DNA from: Cryptomeria japonica
Lineage: Eukaryota > Streptophyta > Pinopsida > Cupressales > Cupressaceae
Length of the DNA: 64,000 nucleotides
Reading direction: 5' to 3'
NCBI RefSeq assembly: GCF_030272615.1
Contig: NC_081413.1
Span: 557,033,136 to 557,097,135 of the forward strand
Part shown: one piece after another, positions 46,113 to 58,117 of the stretch
How the letters are laid out: each line of letters opens with the position of its first letter
Position numbering within the stretch: the stretch's first letter is position 1
The notes under the pieces: model-generated
What the model was told of the DNA's origin: nothing
What the model saw: only the letters and a program-made list of their open reading frames with translations
Database searches by the model: none
Translations under genes and position numbers: made by a program

Positions 46113-47639
46113 TTTTAATAAGATGAGAGGGGGGGTGAATCATTGAAAACTCACCTTGCAATATATTTATCAGATTCAACCTCGATAGCCTTTATTGCTA
46201 TGCAACTATGACTGTAAATCATTCAAACTCATAAACAGATACACTTAAAACATCATAACGCATTTAACACCAGATTTAACGTGGAAACCCAAATAGGGAA
46301 AAACCACTGTGGGATTTTGGACCCACTAAGAAATATACCCTTCTTCAGTATGCTCGGTTAAAAGCCAATCATGTTACAGATTGCATAAACACATTGCTAG
46401 ATGTGACCCGGTTAAGGGATTTCCCTCAGACTTGTTAGAGTCTTGCACTTTGTTAGAAGTGACCTTATCAAAGGATTTCAAACACTCATTCAGAATGTTA
46501 CCTTGCTAGAGGATTTACAAATAAGACTGTTAGGTCCACTCAGTTAAGAGATTTCTCATCACTTACAAAATAAATAATAGTATAAGATATATCTGCAACT
46601 TCACATTTGAAATGTTAAAGCAGATTCTATGTGCTCAATATACTCAAGATAATCTTGTCATAAGACTTATCTTGCTTCTTTCTAGGCTTCTCAATCTGTT
46701 CTTTAATCAGATCTTCAATCTTCTGTGCTCGTTGATCACTACTATAGTATCATTGTTCTTCTATTTGCCCATGTCTATTGTTCATCAACAATTTCTTATT
46801 TATAAACAATTCCTCACCGCTTAATCTCCTTGATCACATTTCCCATGATCAATCTTAGCCATCAGATCTTAAAACTTGACTAGGTTCGTTGTATCTATCA
46901 ATCTGAAAATGTTTTATCTTGCCTTGGAACTTGTATTCCTTCCTTGGAACTTGTGCTAGGTTATGACCGTTCAATCTATGCTTTAGATCTAACTCTTGTA
47001 TTTTCGTTGTCGTAGATCCTTAACAAACTTCTTGCATGACATACCAATCATCTATACATCTCCAACTCATTGGCATCTTTCATTTAATAATGCTTTTATC
47101 CACCCAATGCATTATGTTATTACTTGGTTGTTACTCGGTAAATACTAAACCTTACTCGATAGATATTCTGCCTTCTTTAACCGATAGCGATGACCTTAGG
47201 GTTTACCGACTAGCATCTTGCTTGGTAATATAGAATAGTATCAAACCTTAAATAATTCTATAGCTCGAAATCTTTTCTCCTTCTTGTTCAGTCTTCGAAT
47301 ACTCATATATAGGATATCAAAACAATCAAAATAACAAGATCTCATCACTATCTAACTCGGTAATAGTTGCACATTGAATAACTTATTACTCCCCTTCATT
47401 TTCATTCTTTCTGTGTCACTTACCAACATCTTTATACTTATCAAAACATACTCATTAAGATATGGCAACATCATACTGAATCAAAAAATCAATTGCTTGA
47501 CATCAATGACAAAATAATATTATTAAGACAATAATCATCCTTTCTCAGTTATATCCACAATCTTCAACAACCTTCTCAATATCCTCATACCAACAAACTT
47601 ACTGGAATGCCAAGAATCTCCCTTTGTGAAATGCTAACA
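46113..47639 (-). repeat. S3 solo LTR, minus orientation
   Basis: On the minus strand it begins TGTTAGCATTTCACAAAGGG and ends CACCCCCCCTCTCATCTTATT. GAAAT flanks it (46108-46112 and 47640-47644). The end on the left is not the canonical CA, which may be mutation, so the exact boundary is less sure. It carries the GTGGTTTTTCCC...TTTGGGTTTCCACG block at 46262-46309 (complement). GA-rich sequence on both sides supports insertion into one GA-rich tract. Confidence 0.72.
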
Positions 47640-47644
47640 GAAAT

Positions 47645-47760
47645 GGGGGGAGAGGGAGAGAAATATCTGATACCTTGTTTAGGATAGGGAGTGGGAGAGA
47701 GAGGCTAGGGAGATAAGAGGATAGAGAGAGAGGGAGAGAGAGAGAGAGTCTTGGGGAGAG
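47645..47760. repeat. GA-rich tract
   Basis: GGGAGAGAGAG-type sequence continuing the GA-rich flank left of S3. Confidence 0.8.
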
Positions 47761-48045
47761 TGAGATTATATATGTCCTAAGGGCTCATATGGTGTCTTAA
47801 GAGGCTACACATGTGTTAGAACACCATATGATCCCTTAAGATACCATATGACCCATTAGGATATCATATTGTTGTTAGGGGTCATATGGTGTTGTAAGGG
47901 GTCATATGGTGTTCTGAGGGGTCACATGGTGTCGTTAGGATCATATGGGGTCCTAAGGGGAAACACATTTGTTAGAACACCATATGAACCCTTAGGACGC
48001 CATATGGACATCATATGGTCCTAAGGGATCATATGGTTTCCTTGT
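47761..48045. repeat. CATATGGTGT motif array
   Basis: About a dozen copies of CATATGGTGT or its complement ACACCATATG, mostly linked by AAGGGGT or CCCTTA. Both orientations are present, giving nested hairpins around CATATG. Confidence 0.85.
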
Positions 48046-48157
48046 AAGGAAACTTGCAACCAACTTTTTGACAATTTCCACATAACCCAATTTTGATTTC
48101 AACAAAATAATCACATAGAATCCATATGAAAAGAATAGACAACCTACCCATCAAAAT

Positions 48158-49632
48158 GTGTCGCAATATATACCTTGGGAAAACCCTCATGAGAGAAAAA
48201 CCCAACCTCCAAAAGCATCCATCACCATGTTTTATTCAACAATGCAATATTATTCAGCAATGCAACATTACAATACAATTATTTTAGATTTTAAGGAAAA
48301 TATTTTCTACAAGTATGCAAGGCATACCCATAGGTCTTAGTGGTTGGATCAACAATTCAAGATATGTATGAACTCTTTCCCGATTGGCAATATTATATCA
48401 ATGGTCGATTTTGCAGAAAACTATACATTGCAACAACAAAATGAGGTACAGACTCGGTATTATAATTCAATTCAGATTGCTATTTTTTGTTAACATAACA
48501 TATAGACATGCCCCTGATAGTATGGAAGAGGACAAGAAGATAATCGGGGAGTATCATTTTTATATAAGTGATGATAGATCTCACTCCTTTGAGTATGTGC
48601 AATATTGTTTGGAGAATTGTTTGAGTTCTTGCAAGAGAAAAGTATTGCAATAGACTGACATCTCATATGGTCAGATAACCGCATGGGTCAATTCAAGAAT
48701 GCTCAGATGTTTTATTGGTTGAGTAGAATGTATGTAGAGAGGTGTGTCCCTCATATTTGGAGATTTTTTAAAGTTGAGCATGGGAAGGGGGAGTATTATG
48801 GAGTAGGTGCATGTTTGAAGAGAGCTCTAATTAAGGAGCAATTGAGAATTCCAGGTGCAAAATTCTCTTATGCATGTTCTATTGTTGATTAGTATACTTC
48901 AGTAATATCACATGGAGGGACACTTGATTCAACAGTGCATAGATTCTTTTTCTTAGTTGAGGAGGGCACAGTGGGAGACAGATTAGATTGTCAATTAATT
49001 AAAGATTCTTCAAAGATACGTTTATTTCGCAGCTCAGATGCAAGTACATGGACCATTTGGACATGACAATTGGCTTATTTTTTCAGAGTTGTCTTCAATG
49101 TGACTGGGAACAGTGCGACTCTAGTGAGTAGGTGGATATGTGGGTTCCACAATATCTAACTCCTTTATCTCAAACAATATCCATACCAAATGATGACATG
49201 GAAATTTCAATTGAGTATGACCATCTTTCAGATCTTCTACATCCAGGACACGTTTTTGCAGTCGTTGTACCATAGGGGAATGAAGAGAGATTAGACTATT
49301 GGTTGGTACGGTGTGTACAAAGAAAGGAAAAGCTAACACAACTGGTGACATATGATGATGGGTTCACGTATCCTACAGGTTCAATTTTTATTGCAAGAAT
49401 TTGGTTACAAACATACAAGATTAGAAAGAATGCCATACCTGCATTTGAAGACTACGAGAGACACAAAACCATTCTCATGTATTCGCACTTTATTATAGCT
49501 ACAACTATCAATTTGTTGAAGCATTGAGCAAGACCAAAGACAAAAGAACTATGGACACTGAGTAGTGTTGACCATGAAGCAATATTGGATACTCTTAAGC
49601 AAAGAGATGACCCTTCACGTACACTTGAGTAG
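48158..49632 (+). pseudogene. DDE-type transposase-like gene (DFAENY ... SDN ... HGKG family), decayed
   Basis: Conceptual translation across frames gives VDFAENYTLQQQNEVQTRYY (48396-48460), ITYRHAPDS, EYHFYISDDRSHSFEYVQYC (48560-48605), WSDNRMGQFKNAQ (48668-48710), FFKVEHGKGEYYGVGACLKR (48768-48827) and a C-terminal DYWLVRCVQRKEKLTQLV segment (49289-49345). Proteins with an Asp in DFAENY, an Asp in WSDN.xxQFK and an HGKG...DG.GA..KR block occur in many animals and plants as uncharacterised transposase-like genes; I infer DDE-type chemistry from the conserved acidic positions. I recall this family from general knowledge and do not assign a superfamily name. At least five stops or frameshifts lie within 1.5 kb. 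The C-terminal stop is TAG at 49630. No host gene context. Confidence 0.68.
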
Positions 49633-49670
49633 CAGGTCTTTATTATCTCTTAATTTTTTATAATGCTTTT

Positions 49671-50130
49671 CATTTCAAATAATGATCATAAAACCTTTAT
49701 GTTCAAGTTTTTTATGTGTAGATTAACAATTCTTAAAAATGTAGGTCTTTTTTTATGATATATAATACTATTGCATCATGATTTTTACATCAATGTATTG
49801 GGTACACTCCATATAATTTGTAAGGATGTATCTTCACAATGTATAATCCCACCTCTTTGTTTATTATCATGAATTTCATTTCAAATAATGATCATAAACC
49901 TTTATGTTTATGTTTTCTATGTGTAGAGTAACAATTCTTAAAAATGCAGGTCTTTTTGATGATATACAATACTATTGCATCATAATTTTTGCATCAATGT
50001 TGTGGGTATACTCGATGTAATTTGAAAGGATGTATCTTCACGGTATATAATCCCACCTCTCTGTTTATTATCATGTTTTTTTTATGTGTAGATCATTAAC
50101 AATTCTTAAAAATGTAGAACTTTTTGATGT
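49671..50130. repeat. About 205-bp tandem repeat, 2.3 copies, downstream of the transposase-like gene
   Basis: CATTTCAAATAATGATCATA at 49671 recurs at 49877, and TATGTGTAGA...TAACAATTCTTAAAA occurs three times (about 49714, 49918 and 50081). Non-coding. Confidence 0.88.
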
Positions 50131-50237
50131 TGCTTATGTTGGTCTACATTTATATGCAAGCATTTCTCTACATAAGCTTGGCTCATAGGACGTGAGGATA
50201 TTAGATGCACATGAAGTGGGATGTTGTATTTGGATAT

Positions 50238-50410
50238 GAGTTCATTGATGTAACTTTGTTATGGTGATATACAATGCATTTGTAAATGAGTACACTGGTA
50301 TAGTTGTATTGATGATATGCAAAGTATTTGTGCATGAGTACACTGGTGTAGTTGTATTGATGGTATATAATGTATTTGTATATGAGTACATTGGTGTAGT
50401 TATATTGATT
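50238..50410. repeat. 48-bp minisatellite, three to four copies
   Basis: GAGTACACTGGT begins units at 50288, 50336 and 50384 (GAGTACATTGGT in the last); a weaker copy starts at 50238. Minus-strand ORFs over it are repeat artefacts. Confidence 0.9.
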
Positions 50411-50639
50411 ATCATGAAAAAAGATGCATAAACTAACAAATCTTATGTGTATGACCCACTTGTGTATGTTCATGGATGTCCCATGTAAGTGTAATGGTAA
50501 TTATGTGTCTACAATATATGAAGACATTAATGATCATGATCATTACTACTTCCCTGAATTCATTATAGCTTAATTAGGCTTGTTAGTCTATATTTATCCT
50601 TTTTATCCTCATTATTATTTAATATAGGATTGTTTGATA

Positions 50640-52205
50640 TTATTTGCCATTAGGGTGCTCAAGGGACAATGTTGATAGGGTATGGTCATGAGTGTTCGAC
50701 CGAGTAGGGAAGCAAAACAAGAGCATGCATAGGCTAAGAATGCGTAACCGGATGTGTTGGAACTAACAGTTTGTTCCCACAATGAGAAAAACGAGAATTT
50801 GGCTTTGTGGCAAATTTCCATTGAACGCATCTGATGATATTTTTGTCAACTGAAAAATTGTTGCCCTATGAAAACAACTCTGAATCTTGAAAATCCGAGA
50901 CAACTTATTGTAGGCGACCTTCACGTTACCCTATAGGTTCAAACAGATCATTCGCAAGTGCCACAAATTCTGAGATACAACCTATCAAATTTTGACAATT
51001 TTTTCGCACTTAGGACGCTCAAGGGACAAGGTCGGTAGGGTATGGTCTTGAGCATTCGACCAAGAGGGGGAAAAAATAGGAGAATGCCTAGGGTAAGATT
51101 GCATAAATAGACATGTTGGAACTGATGATTCATGCCCACAATGAGCAAAACGAGAATTTCACTCTGTGACAACTTTCCATTAAATGCATCTGACGATTTT
51201 TTCGTCAACTGAAAAATCATTACCCTATAAAAACCACTCTGAATCTTCAAAATCCAAGATATAATATTTTAGGAGACCCTCACATGACCCTGTAGGTTCA
51301 AATGGATCATTCACAAGTGTCACAGATTCCGAGATACAACCTATCAAATTTTGACAATTTTTTTGCACTTAGGGTGCTCAAGGGATAAGGCCAGTAGGGT
51401 ATGGCCCTGAGCATTCGACCTAGTTGGGGGGAAAACAAGAGTATTCCTGGGGTAAGAATGCCTAACCAGACATGTTGGAACTGACAGTTCCTGCCCATGA
51501 TGACCAGAACAATAATTTGGCTTCGTGACAACTTTCCATTGAATGCATCTGACTACTTTTTTGTCAACTGAAAAATTACAGCCCTACGAAAACTGCTCCA
51601 AATCTTGAAAATATGAGACAATCTATTGTAGGCAGCCCTCACGTGACCCTGTAGGTTCAAATGGATCATTCGCAAGTGTCATAGATTCTGAGATACAACC
51701 TGTCAAATTTTGACAATTTTTCGCAGTTAGGGCTCTCAAGGGACGAGGTCGGTAGAGTATGGCCTTGAGCGTTTGATCGAGTGGGGGGGGATAGGAGCAT
51801 GCTTGGGGTAACAATGTCTAACCGAACGTGTTGGAACCGATGGTTTGATCCCATGAAGAGAAGAATGAGAATTTGGCTCTGTGGCAACTTTTCATTGAAT
51901 GCATCTGACGATTTTTTTGTTAATTGAAAAATCGCTGCCCTATGAAAACTGCTCCAAATATTGAAAATACAAGATAGGCTATTGTAGGAAGACCTTACAT
52001 GACCCTGTAGGTTCAAACAGATCATTCACAAGTGCCATGGATTCCGAGATACAACCTATCAAATTTTGATAATTTTTCACACTTAGGGTGCTCAAGGGAT
52101 GACGTCGGTAGGGTATGGCCATGACAATTCGACTGAGTTGGGGGGGGTGGAAACAGGAGCATGCCTAGGGTAAGAATTTCTAACTGAACGTGTTGGAATT
52201 GACAG
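50640..52205. repeat. About 358-bp tandem array, four and a third copies
   Basis: TAGGGTGCTCAAGGGA-like unit starts at 50651, 51011, 51370, 51728 and 52084 (steps 360, 359, 358, 356). Each unit includes GGTATGG[TC], TGTTGGAA and GGTTCAAA[TC][GA]GATCATTC. Copies differ by roughly 10-20 percent by eye. The last unit breaks off near 52205 just before the sequence that received R1. Confidence 0.92.
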
Positions 52206-52281
52206 TACAATGCATTATGAAGCACAATATGCCTACATTCAGTGGGGGTGGAGATATTGTGCAAGTAATAATAAAAGAAAG

Positions 52282-53537
52282 TGTAGCGTCCTAAAATTGC
52301 GACACTTGCAATTTCGACTGCATTTCGGTCTTCACGATGGCGACGCAACACGCAACCTGAATGGAGACCCCGAAACTTGCTCACGACACTGAAAACTGCA
52401 TTTTTCAAGCACCCTGGCCTGAACCTCCTTGCACCCTGCTGTCCCGGGAGGTGGGACTAGAGCGCCCAGCGCCCTGGTCCTTCAGGACCAGGGCGCCCAG
52501 CGCCCTGGTCCCTGGGTCCTATTTTGGGCCCGGTCTCCTAAGGGTTCTCGGGTCTTTTTGTTTGCAATTTGGAAATTAACTTTCCTGGTCGGCCTAAGGT
52601 CGGGAAAATCAGTCTATCAGCCCTAAATGACAAGTATATAAACTACATTTTTCTCTCTCATTTGGCATGAGGAGGATATATGTGAAAAGCGTGGAAACTA
52701 TACTCAAGCATTCAAGCATTCAAGCATTCAAGCATTCAAGCATTCAAGCATTCCTTCAAGCAATTGATCATTTCAAGTCTCCATTCAAGGCTAAGTGTTG
52801 CATTCAAGTCAAGGATTCAACCATTGAAGAGGAGATCACATACATGCTACATACAACATACAACATCTAAACCTTCGCACATAAGGATACAAACATCCTT
52901 AGAACAAGGTATTAGTACTTGTTTTACATTACAGTCATTTACATTTACAGCACTTGCTCATTTCTTGGTTAATTCCAAAACCGGGGTTTGACCTAAAGGC
53001 AAACCCCTAATCCCTAACCCCCCAATCGTCTTCGCTTTTCTGTGTGTAGGTTGCAGGTACGCGGCTGAAATTGAAGATCTGGAAACCTTGTGCAGAGACG
53101 AACAGATCCCCCTTCGTTTCGCGGATTTTTCGGAGGACCGTGGCGCCGGGCGCCATCGTCCCGACAAATTTTGCTCAAATTTGCAGGACAGCGCCGTATC
53201 GACATTTTACTGCTAATTCCAGGTCCGCAGCTTCATACTGTATTCCTATCTTAGTTTATAAGCGAATCTTTATCACTTTCTATGCATGCTTAGCTTAATT
53301 CTTCTATCAACATTCTTTACAAAAGAGGGTAGCCTTGCTGTCTTAACCCTTGAAACACATTTAGCATCCAATCTTGCATTGCGTGGGATTGGATCTTGTG
53401 GGTTTCAACCCCTCTTTTGAATGTAAAGTCTCTCCCCTAAGTGAAAACCATCGAATCCTAGCGAACCTCCCTTCTCTCTCCTCGGAGTTGGAAGAGGGGA
53501 GAACAACTAGGGTTCGATCGCGATTTTCCGGTTTACA
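52282..53537 (+). repeat. R1 5' LTR
   Basis: Contains two GC-rich palindromic units near 52445-52505, six copies of AAGCATTC at 52705-52752 (only four in the 3' LTR) and one palindromic unit GGCGCCGGGCGCC at about 53141. Confidence 0.93.
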
Positions 53538-53540
53538 TTT

Positions 53541-53559
53541 TGGTGAACCCGACGTGAAC
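53541..53559 (+). promoter_or_regulatory. R1 putative primer binding site
   Basis: TGGTGAACCCGACGTGAAC lies three bases inside the LTR end. The TGG start and position fit a tRNA primer site; the tRNA was not identified. Confidence 0.65.
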
Positions 53560-54707
53560 ATCCTTTCTGATTTTTCATGCTTAGATCTGAAAAAATTGAT
53601 TACATTTCCATGTTTGATCTTTTGTAAAATTTTAGAGGTGATTGCATAAAAACCCTAAATTTTCTTTTTAGTAATTGAACTTGCGAAATGTCTAAATGTT
53701 AATGCCTGTTTCAGATCTGCCCTTCTATTACAAATTTTCAATTCATATTTGTGCTTTAATTCTGAAAATTAAGTGGTTAAGTGTCAAAACCCTAATTTTT
53801 GAAACCCTCTTGATTCAACCTTTGTCCGACAATTTCACTGATCAAAACATCTCCAAATCAGCTGTAACTTTGGATTCCGCAATAAAATCACAATATCTTT
53901 CATCCCTGAAAATTTGGAAAAAAGTTGCGAGGACCGTGGCGCCGAGCGCCATCGTCCCCGACATTTTTTCCGAAATTTCGGGAGCGAGATCTTACTGTGT
54001 TTTTCTGCTAAAATTCAGAATTTTGACTGATTTTATCAATTTTAACACCTTCAAAATTACAGTCAAAGTTGGTCTTGTGATTGCTTGGATTAAGGCTTCT
54101 AAACATTCAAAAATCATTGAAATTGAAATTTTGTGTCAAAATTGTGTTCTTACTGTCCTAAATCTGAAAAGTGTGTTTGCATTCATTCGAAATTTCAGTG
54201 CTTTATTCAAATTCTTACAATTTGTGACTTTTGAAATTAAGTGCTTAATTACAACAACTTTGATTTCCGCTTTCAAAATTGAATTTTGCGTGAAATTGAG
54301 TCAATTTTCAAATTTCAAAATTTGCATTGCTCTTGACATTCCCTCTAAAATCATAAAATTCAAAATTTCAGTTTCCCTCTCTTTTTCAAAATTCAAATTT
54401 TGCATTTTTCGACAATCTTGGTAGGGTTCAATTTCGAGATTGCAACTTTAATTTGGCCTATCTACAGATCGTAAAATCACTCAATTTTTTCAGATTAGCT
54501 CTAAAATCATCATACCTTTCATCCCTGCAAATTTCAAAAAAAGTTGCAAGGACCGTGTTGCACTCCGGGCGCCACGGTCCCGGACATTTTTTCCGAAATT
54601 TCGGGAGACTGTTGTGATTGCATTTAACAGTTTAAATCCAGAAGATTGGCTGATTTTACTGAAAATTGCTACCTCTAAATTCAAAATCTTCTCTCTCTTT
54701 CTAGTGC
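53560..54707 (+). other. R1 5' leader with palindromic modules
   Basis: Non-coding leader, although a long open stretch at 53696-54424 exists without family motifs; I regard that as chance. Palindromic modules with AGGACCGTGGCGCC occur at 53930-53965 and in a diverged form at 54547-54590, each followed by ACATTTTTTCCGAAATTTCG. Confidence 0.7.
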
Positions 54708-55286
54708 ATGAGTTTTACAACAATAAGCCCTACTTACACTATTCCTGTTAGACGAAGCTGTAGAATTAAGTCTTTCCGAGGTTTAACTACTGAGGAGATG
54801 GAACCTAATTTGAATAGCCTTTTTAACGAGGACATGGGTAATTCCTCTAATCCTCCTAATGATGAAGAAGCTCTCCATGAGGTTTCCGTAGAACAACTTT
54901 CGAAATTGGATAACCAATTTGACGATTTTCGACAATGGATGTCTCAAGAATACCCTGATAGTCAAGCTCTTCCTTTAATTGAGGGTCTAAAACGTATGCT
55001 TCAAAATGATAAGAATGGAATTGATATTTTGCGTGGTATTGCACACATTGTGGATTCGAATGTGATGCCTATGAAGAGTTGTGCTGAAAATTTGGGTTAT
55101 ACACAACCTCCTACTCAAGTCAATCATTCTATTCCTTTGACAACTTCTATTGCTAGCATACCTACTTTTACATCAAACATAATGGCTACTTCTACACAAG
55201 ACATTCCTCCTATGATCACCAGTCATGGGGGCAACCCTTCTTCTTCAATTAACCCTCTTCCTTCATTCAATCCGACTTCTTCATGA
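54708..55286 (+). CDS. R1 gag, N-terminal part in a separate frame
   Basis: 192 residues, MSFTTISPTYTIPVRRSCR to NPTSS. Acidic and Ser/Pro-rich, without a recognised fold. It ends at an ATGA overlap (55283-55286) with the next ORF, which lies in the -1 frame. This may be a one-base indel in a single gag gene, or a real overlap. I favour one gag gene because the following ORF lacks an independent N-terminal domain. Confidence 0.6.
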   Translation: MSFTTISPTYTIPVRRSCRIKSFRGLTTEEMEPNLNSLFNEDMGNSSNPPNDEEALHEVSVEQLSKLDNQFDDFRQWMSQEYPDSQALPLIEGLKRMLQNDKNGIDILRGIAHIVDSNVMPMKSCAENLGYTQPPTQVNHSIPLTTSIASIPTFTSNIMATSTQDIPPMITSHGGNPSSSINPLPSFNPTSS

Positions 55287-58117
55287 GTGTGCCTATTATA
55301 TCACCACAAATGAACATGACGCAAGGGGGCAATTCATTTAACCATTCCATCCCTCCTTGTAGTATTCCTCCTGTCCAATCATCTCCTATGACTAATTATC
55401 ATAGAGTCCCACCACCTTACTCTTTACCTTCTTTCAATAACATAACACCTCCATCTCAATCTAACACATCTAATATGAATTCTTCGACTGAAGCGACCAT
55501 TAACAATCTAGCACAAACTGTCTCTTCTTTACAGCAACAAATTGCCTCTATGAATCAATCTAAGTTTAGTGTGCCCACATTTGACGTTGCGAGCCCACTT
55601 TCTCTTGACATTGTTTGAGCTATCCCTCCTAAACATGTTGAAATCCCGCATTTGGAACTTTATAATGGTAAAGGTGATCCTCTAACACATGTTAAGACTT
55701 TTCAAACAATATGTACCGATTTTGCTTATGACCAAAGGTTGCTTGCAAAACTGTTTACTAGAACATTAAGAGACAAAGCCCTATAATGGTATTTCTCGTT
55801 GCCTTCTTATTCTATTACTTCTTTCAAACAACTTGCAAATGCTTTCATTCAACAATTTCAAAACAATATAAGTCCTAAAGTTACTTTGATTGATTTAATG
55901 CATTGTAAACAAGGTGTTAAAGAAAAAGTGACTGATTTCATTGGTAGATATAAGCATTTGTATGCTCAAATTTCTTTTCCAGTGCCTGACAATGATATTC
56001 AAAGAATCTTTATTTCTAATTTACAAAAAGATATTCGAGACAAACTTCTATTTTCTGAGTTTACTTCTTTCCAACAGTTGTGTGCAACTCTTCACAATTA
56101 TCAACTGACTGTGAGTCAAATGGAACAATCACATCCTATGGCTCCGAGTGATAAGGGTGATAGCAGTCAACAACCATTTGAGAAGTTTAAACCGAACAGA
56201 GATTCCATCAAATTCAATGAAAACATCATCAACAACAATGTGAATGCAACATCAGGTGTGCCTCCTATTTCTAAATTTTTCAAGAAAGAAAGAAAGTATA
56301 CTCCTTTGAATGAATCATTGCATAGTATTATGAATAAGTTATTGGAACAAAATGTGCTTACTCTTCCTCCTATAAGACAAATTGATCCTGCAAAGATTAC
56401 TTCACCTTATTTTGATAACAAATCTTTTTGTCAATTTCACCGTCAGCCTGGGCATGATACTGAAAAATGTTTTTCTTTAAAGGGTAAAATTCAAGATTTG
56501 ATTGATAACAATACTATCTCTGTTTCTGGAGTGAATGATAAAGGCAACACATCTGTAGCTCCTCCTAACCAAAATCTTCAGATTTTCACTGATCCATTGC
56601 CTTCTCATACCTCTAATGCAATTGAGGCTAATGATTCCTCTCTCTCATCTGATGGTCTTGTGTCTATGACTCCGAATGTGATTAACTTTGTAGAGCAGCA
56701 AGAAATCCCTAAAGAATCTTCCATCACATTTGATTCCAGTGAAACCATTAGGGCACCTGATGGTCCTTTATACATAGTTGCAAAAGTTAAGAATACACCT
56801 TGCCGTGGAGTGCTTATTGATCCTTCGTGCATGATTAATGTTATTACTGAAGAATTCATTTTTACTTTGCAATTGAATCAAGTGATATATGACAAAATAG
56901 ATGTGATTGTGAAATTATTTGATGCATTTTCTTCTCCTGCAATTGGTTCTATTACATTGCCTATTGAGGTCCATAACAAATCTCTTGATGTGAACTTTGC
57001 TATTATTCCATCTGCCGAACAATTTCATGTGAAGCTTGGCTATCCTTGGCTGTCTTCCATGAAAGCTATTGCTTCTCCTATTCATAAGTGTTTGAAATTT
57101 CCCCATAATGGTGAAGTTGTTACTGTCAATCATAGTCTCTTTAAACCAGCTGAAAGAACTTCTAGCGTTCCTATTGATTACTTTTGGCCTAAAAAATTCC
57201 AATCTCTTCCTCCGCGAAGTGATCATCTTTTCAAATCTTATCAAAAGTGGAAAACAGATATGATCCTATCTCTAAGTGAACCTAGAACACCTAAACTTGA
57301 TATTCCTATCATTCTTGAGAAGGAAGTTCTTCCTTTGAAAGATAAAACTAATGTCTTTCCTCAAGAAGATTCCCAACCCATCCCTATGGATGTGACTATG
57401 TCTATGCCTAATAAACTTCCTAAGAGTAGACCTATACCTCCTCGTCATGATGGACTTGGGCTTCTCCCTAAACCAAATATTCCTCCTTTATATGGAGCAG
57501 TTCCTCCTCCTTCTTTTTATAGAGAGAAGAGACCTTCTTCTTCTCCTATTATCCAGCCTAAGAGACCACAACCTAAACACCCAAGTGCTAAGGATGAGAA
57601 CATTCCTCCTCCTCAATCTTCTCCACTTCCTACTAAGACTAGACGAAATCGTTCTGCACGTGAACGCCGGCGAAAGCGTCGTCTTAGAGCTCAAACTTTG
57701 CAATCTCCAAAAACACCTTCAACAAGCATTATTCCATTTTCTCCTCAGCCGAACATTGAGCCTAAATCTCCTAAACATAAGATGCATGATGGTCTTGATC
57801 CGGTGCGAGTTAAAGATCCTATTTTTATAAATCTTGATGATGATATGGATGAAAATGTTGATGAAAATGTTACTTCTCTTGCTTCTGATAGTGAATATGA
57901 ACTTGTTGATATTGATAACCATTTATCTAATGAATTTTCTAAAGCACTTATCCTAGCTCCTAGACAAGAACAACGTGGCTCGGAACATGAACATAGCCCG
58001 TGTTTGGATCTTGTGATAGCTCCATCTGTTGTGTTGGATGTTCCTCCTCTAGCGTGTTCCTTGCCTTCCCGAAACATTGATCAGCAAGATCGGGGGGTAG
58101 ATGACGTGCTAGACTAG
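55283..58117 (+). pseudogene. R1 gag with zinc finger, retropepsin-like domain and Pro-rich tail
   Basis: One frame from 55283 to the stop at 58115-58117, broken by TGA at 55616 and TAA at about 55784. Domains: Pro/Ser-rich start; Gypsy gag core with HLELYNGKGDPLTHVKTFQ, WYFSLPSYSITSFKQL and FIQQFQNN (55640-56130); zinc finger FCQFHRQPGHDTEKC (about 56430); and a retropepsin-like domain with GPLYIVAKV, VLIDPSCMINVI and GYPWLSSMKA (56755-57060), in which the usual D-[ST]-G is D-P-S and so is probably inactive. A tail follows that is Pro-rich with a basic patch RSARERRRKRR (about 57650) and acidic DDDMDENVDENV. No RT follows. The 772-residue open stretch from 55799 is intact. Confidence 0.82.

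Noticed and set aside
50948-52025. Several minus-strand ORFs of 74-119 codons with similar sequence
   Set aside because: They repeat with the 358-bp tandem unit; lengths and frames change from unit to unit.
53696-54424. A 242-codon open frame in the R1 leader
   Set aside because: It lies between primer site and gag, is rich in Phe/Ile/Lys from AT-rich sequence, has no family motif and overlaps the palindromic modules. Read as chance.
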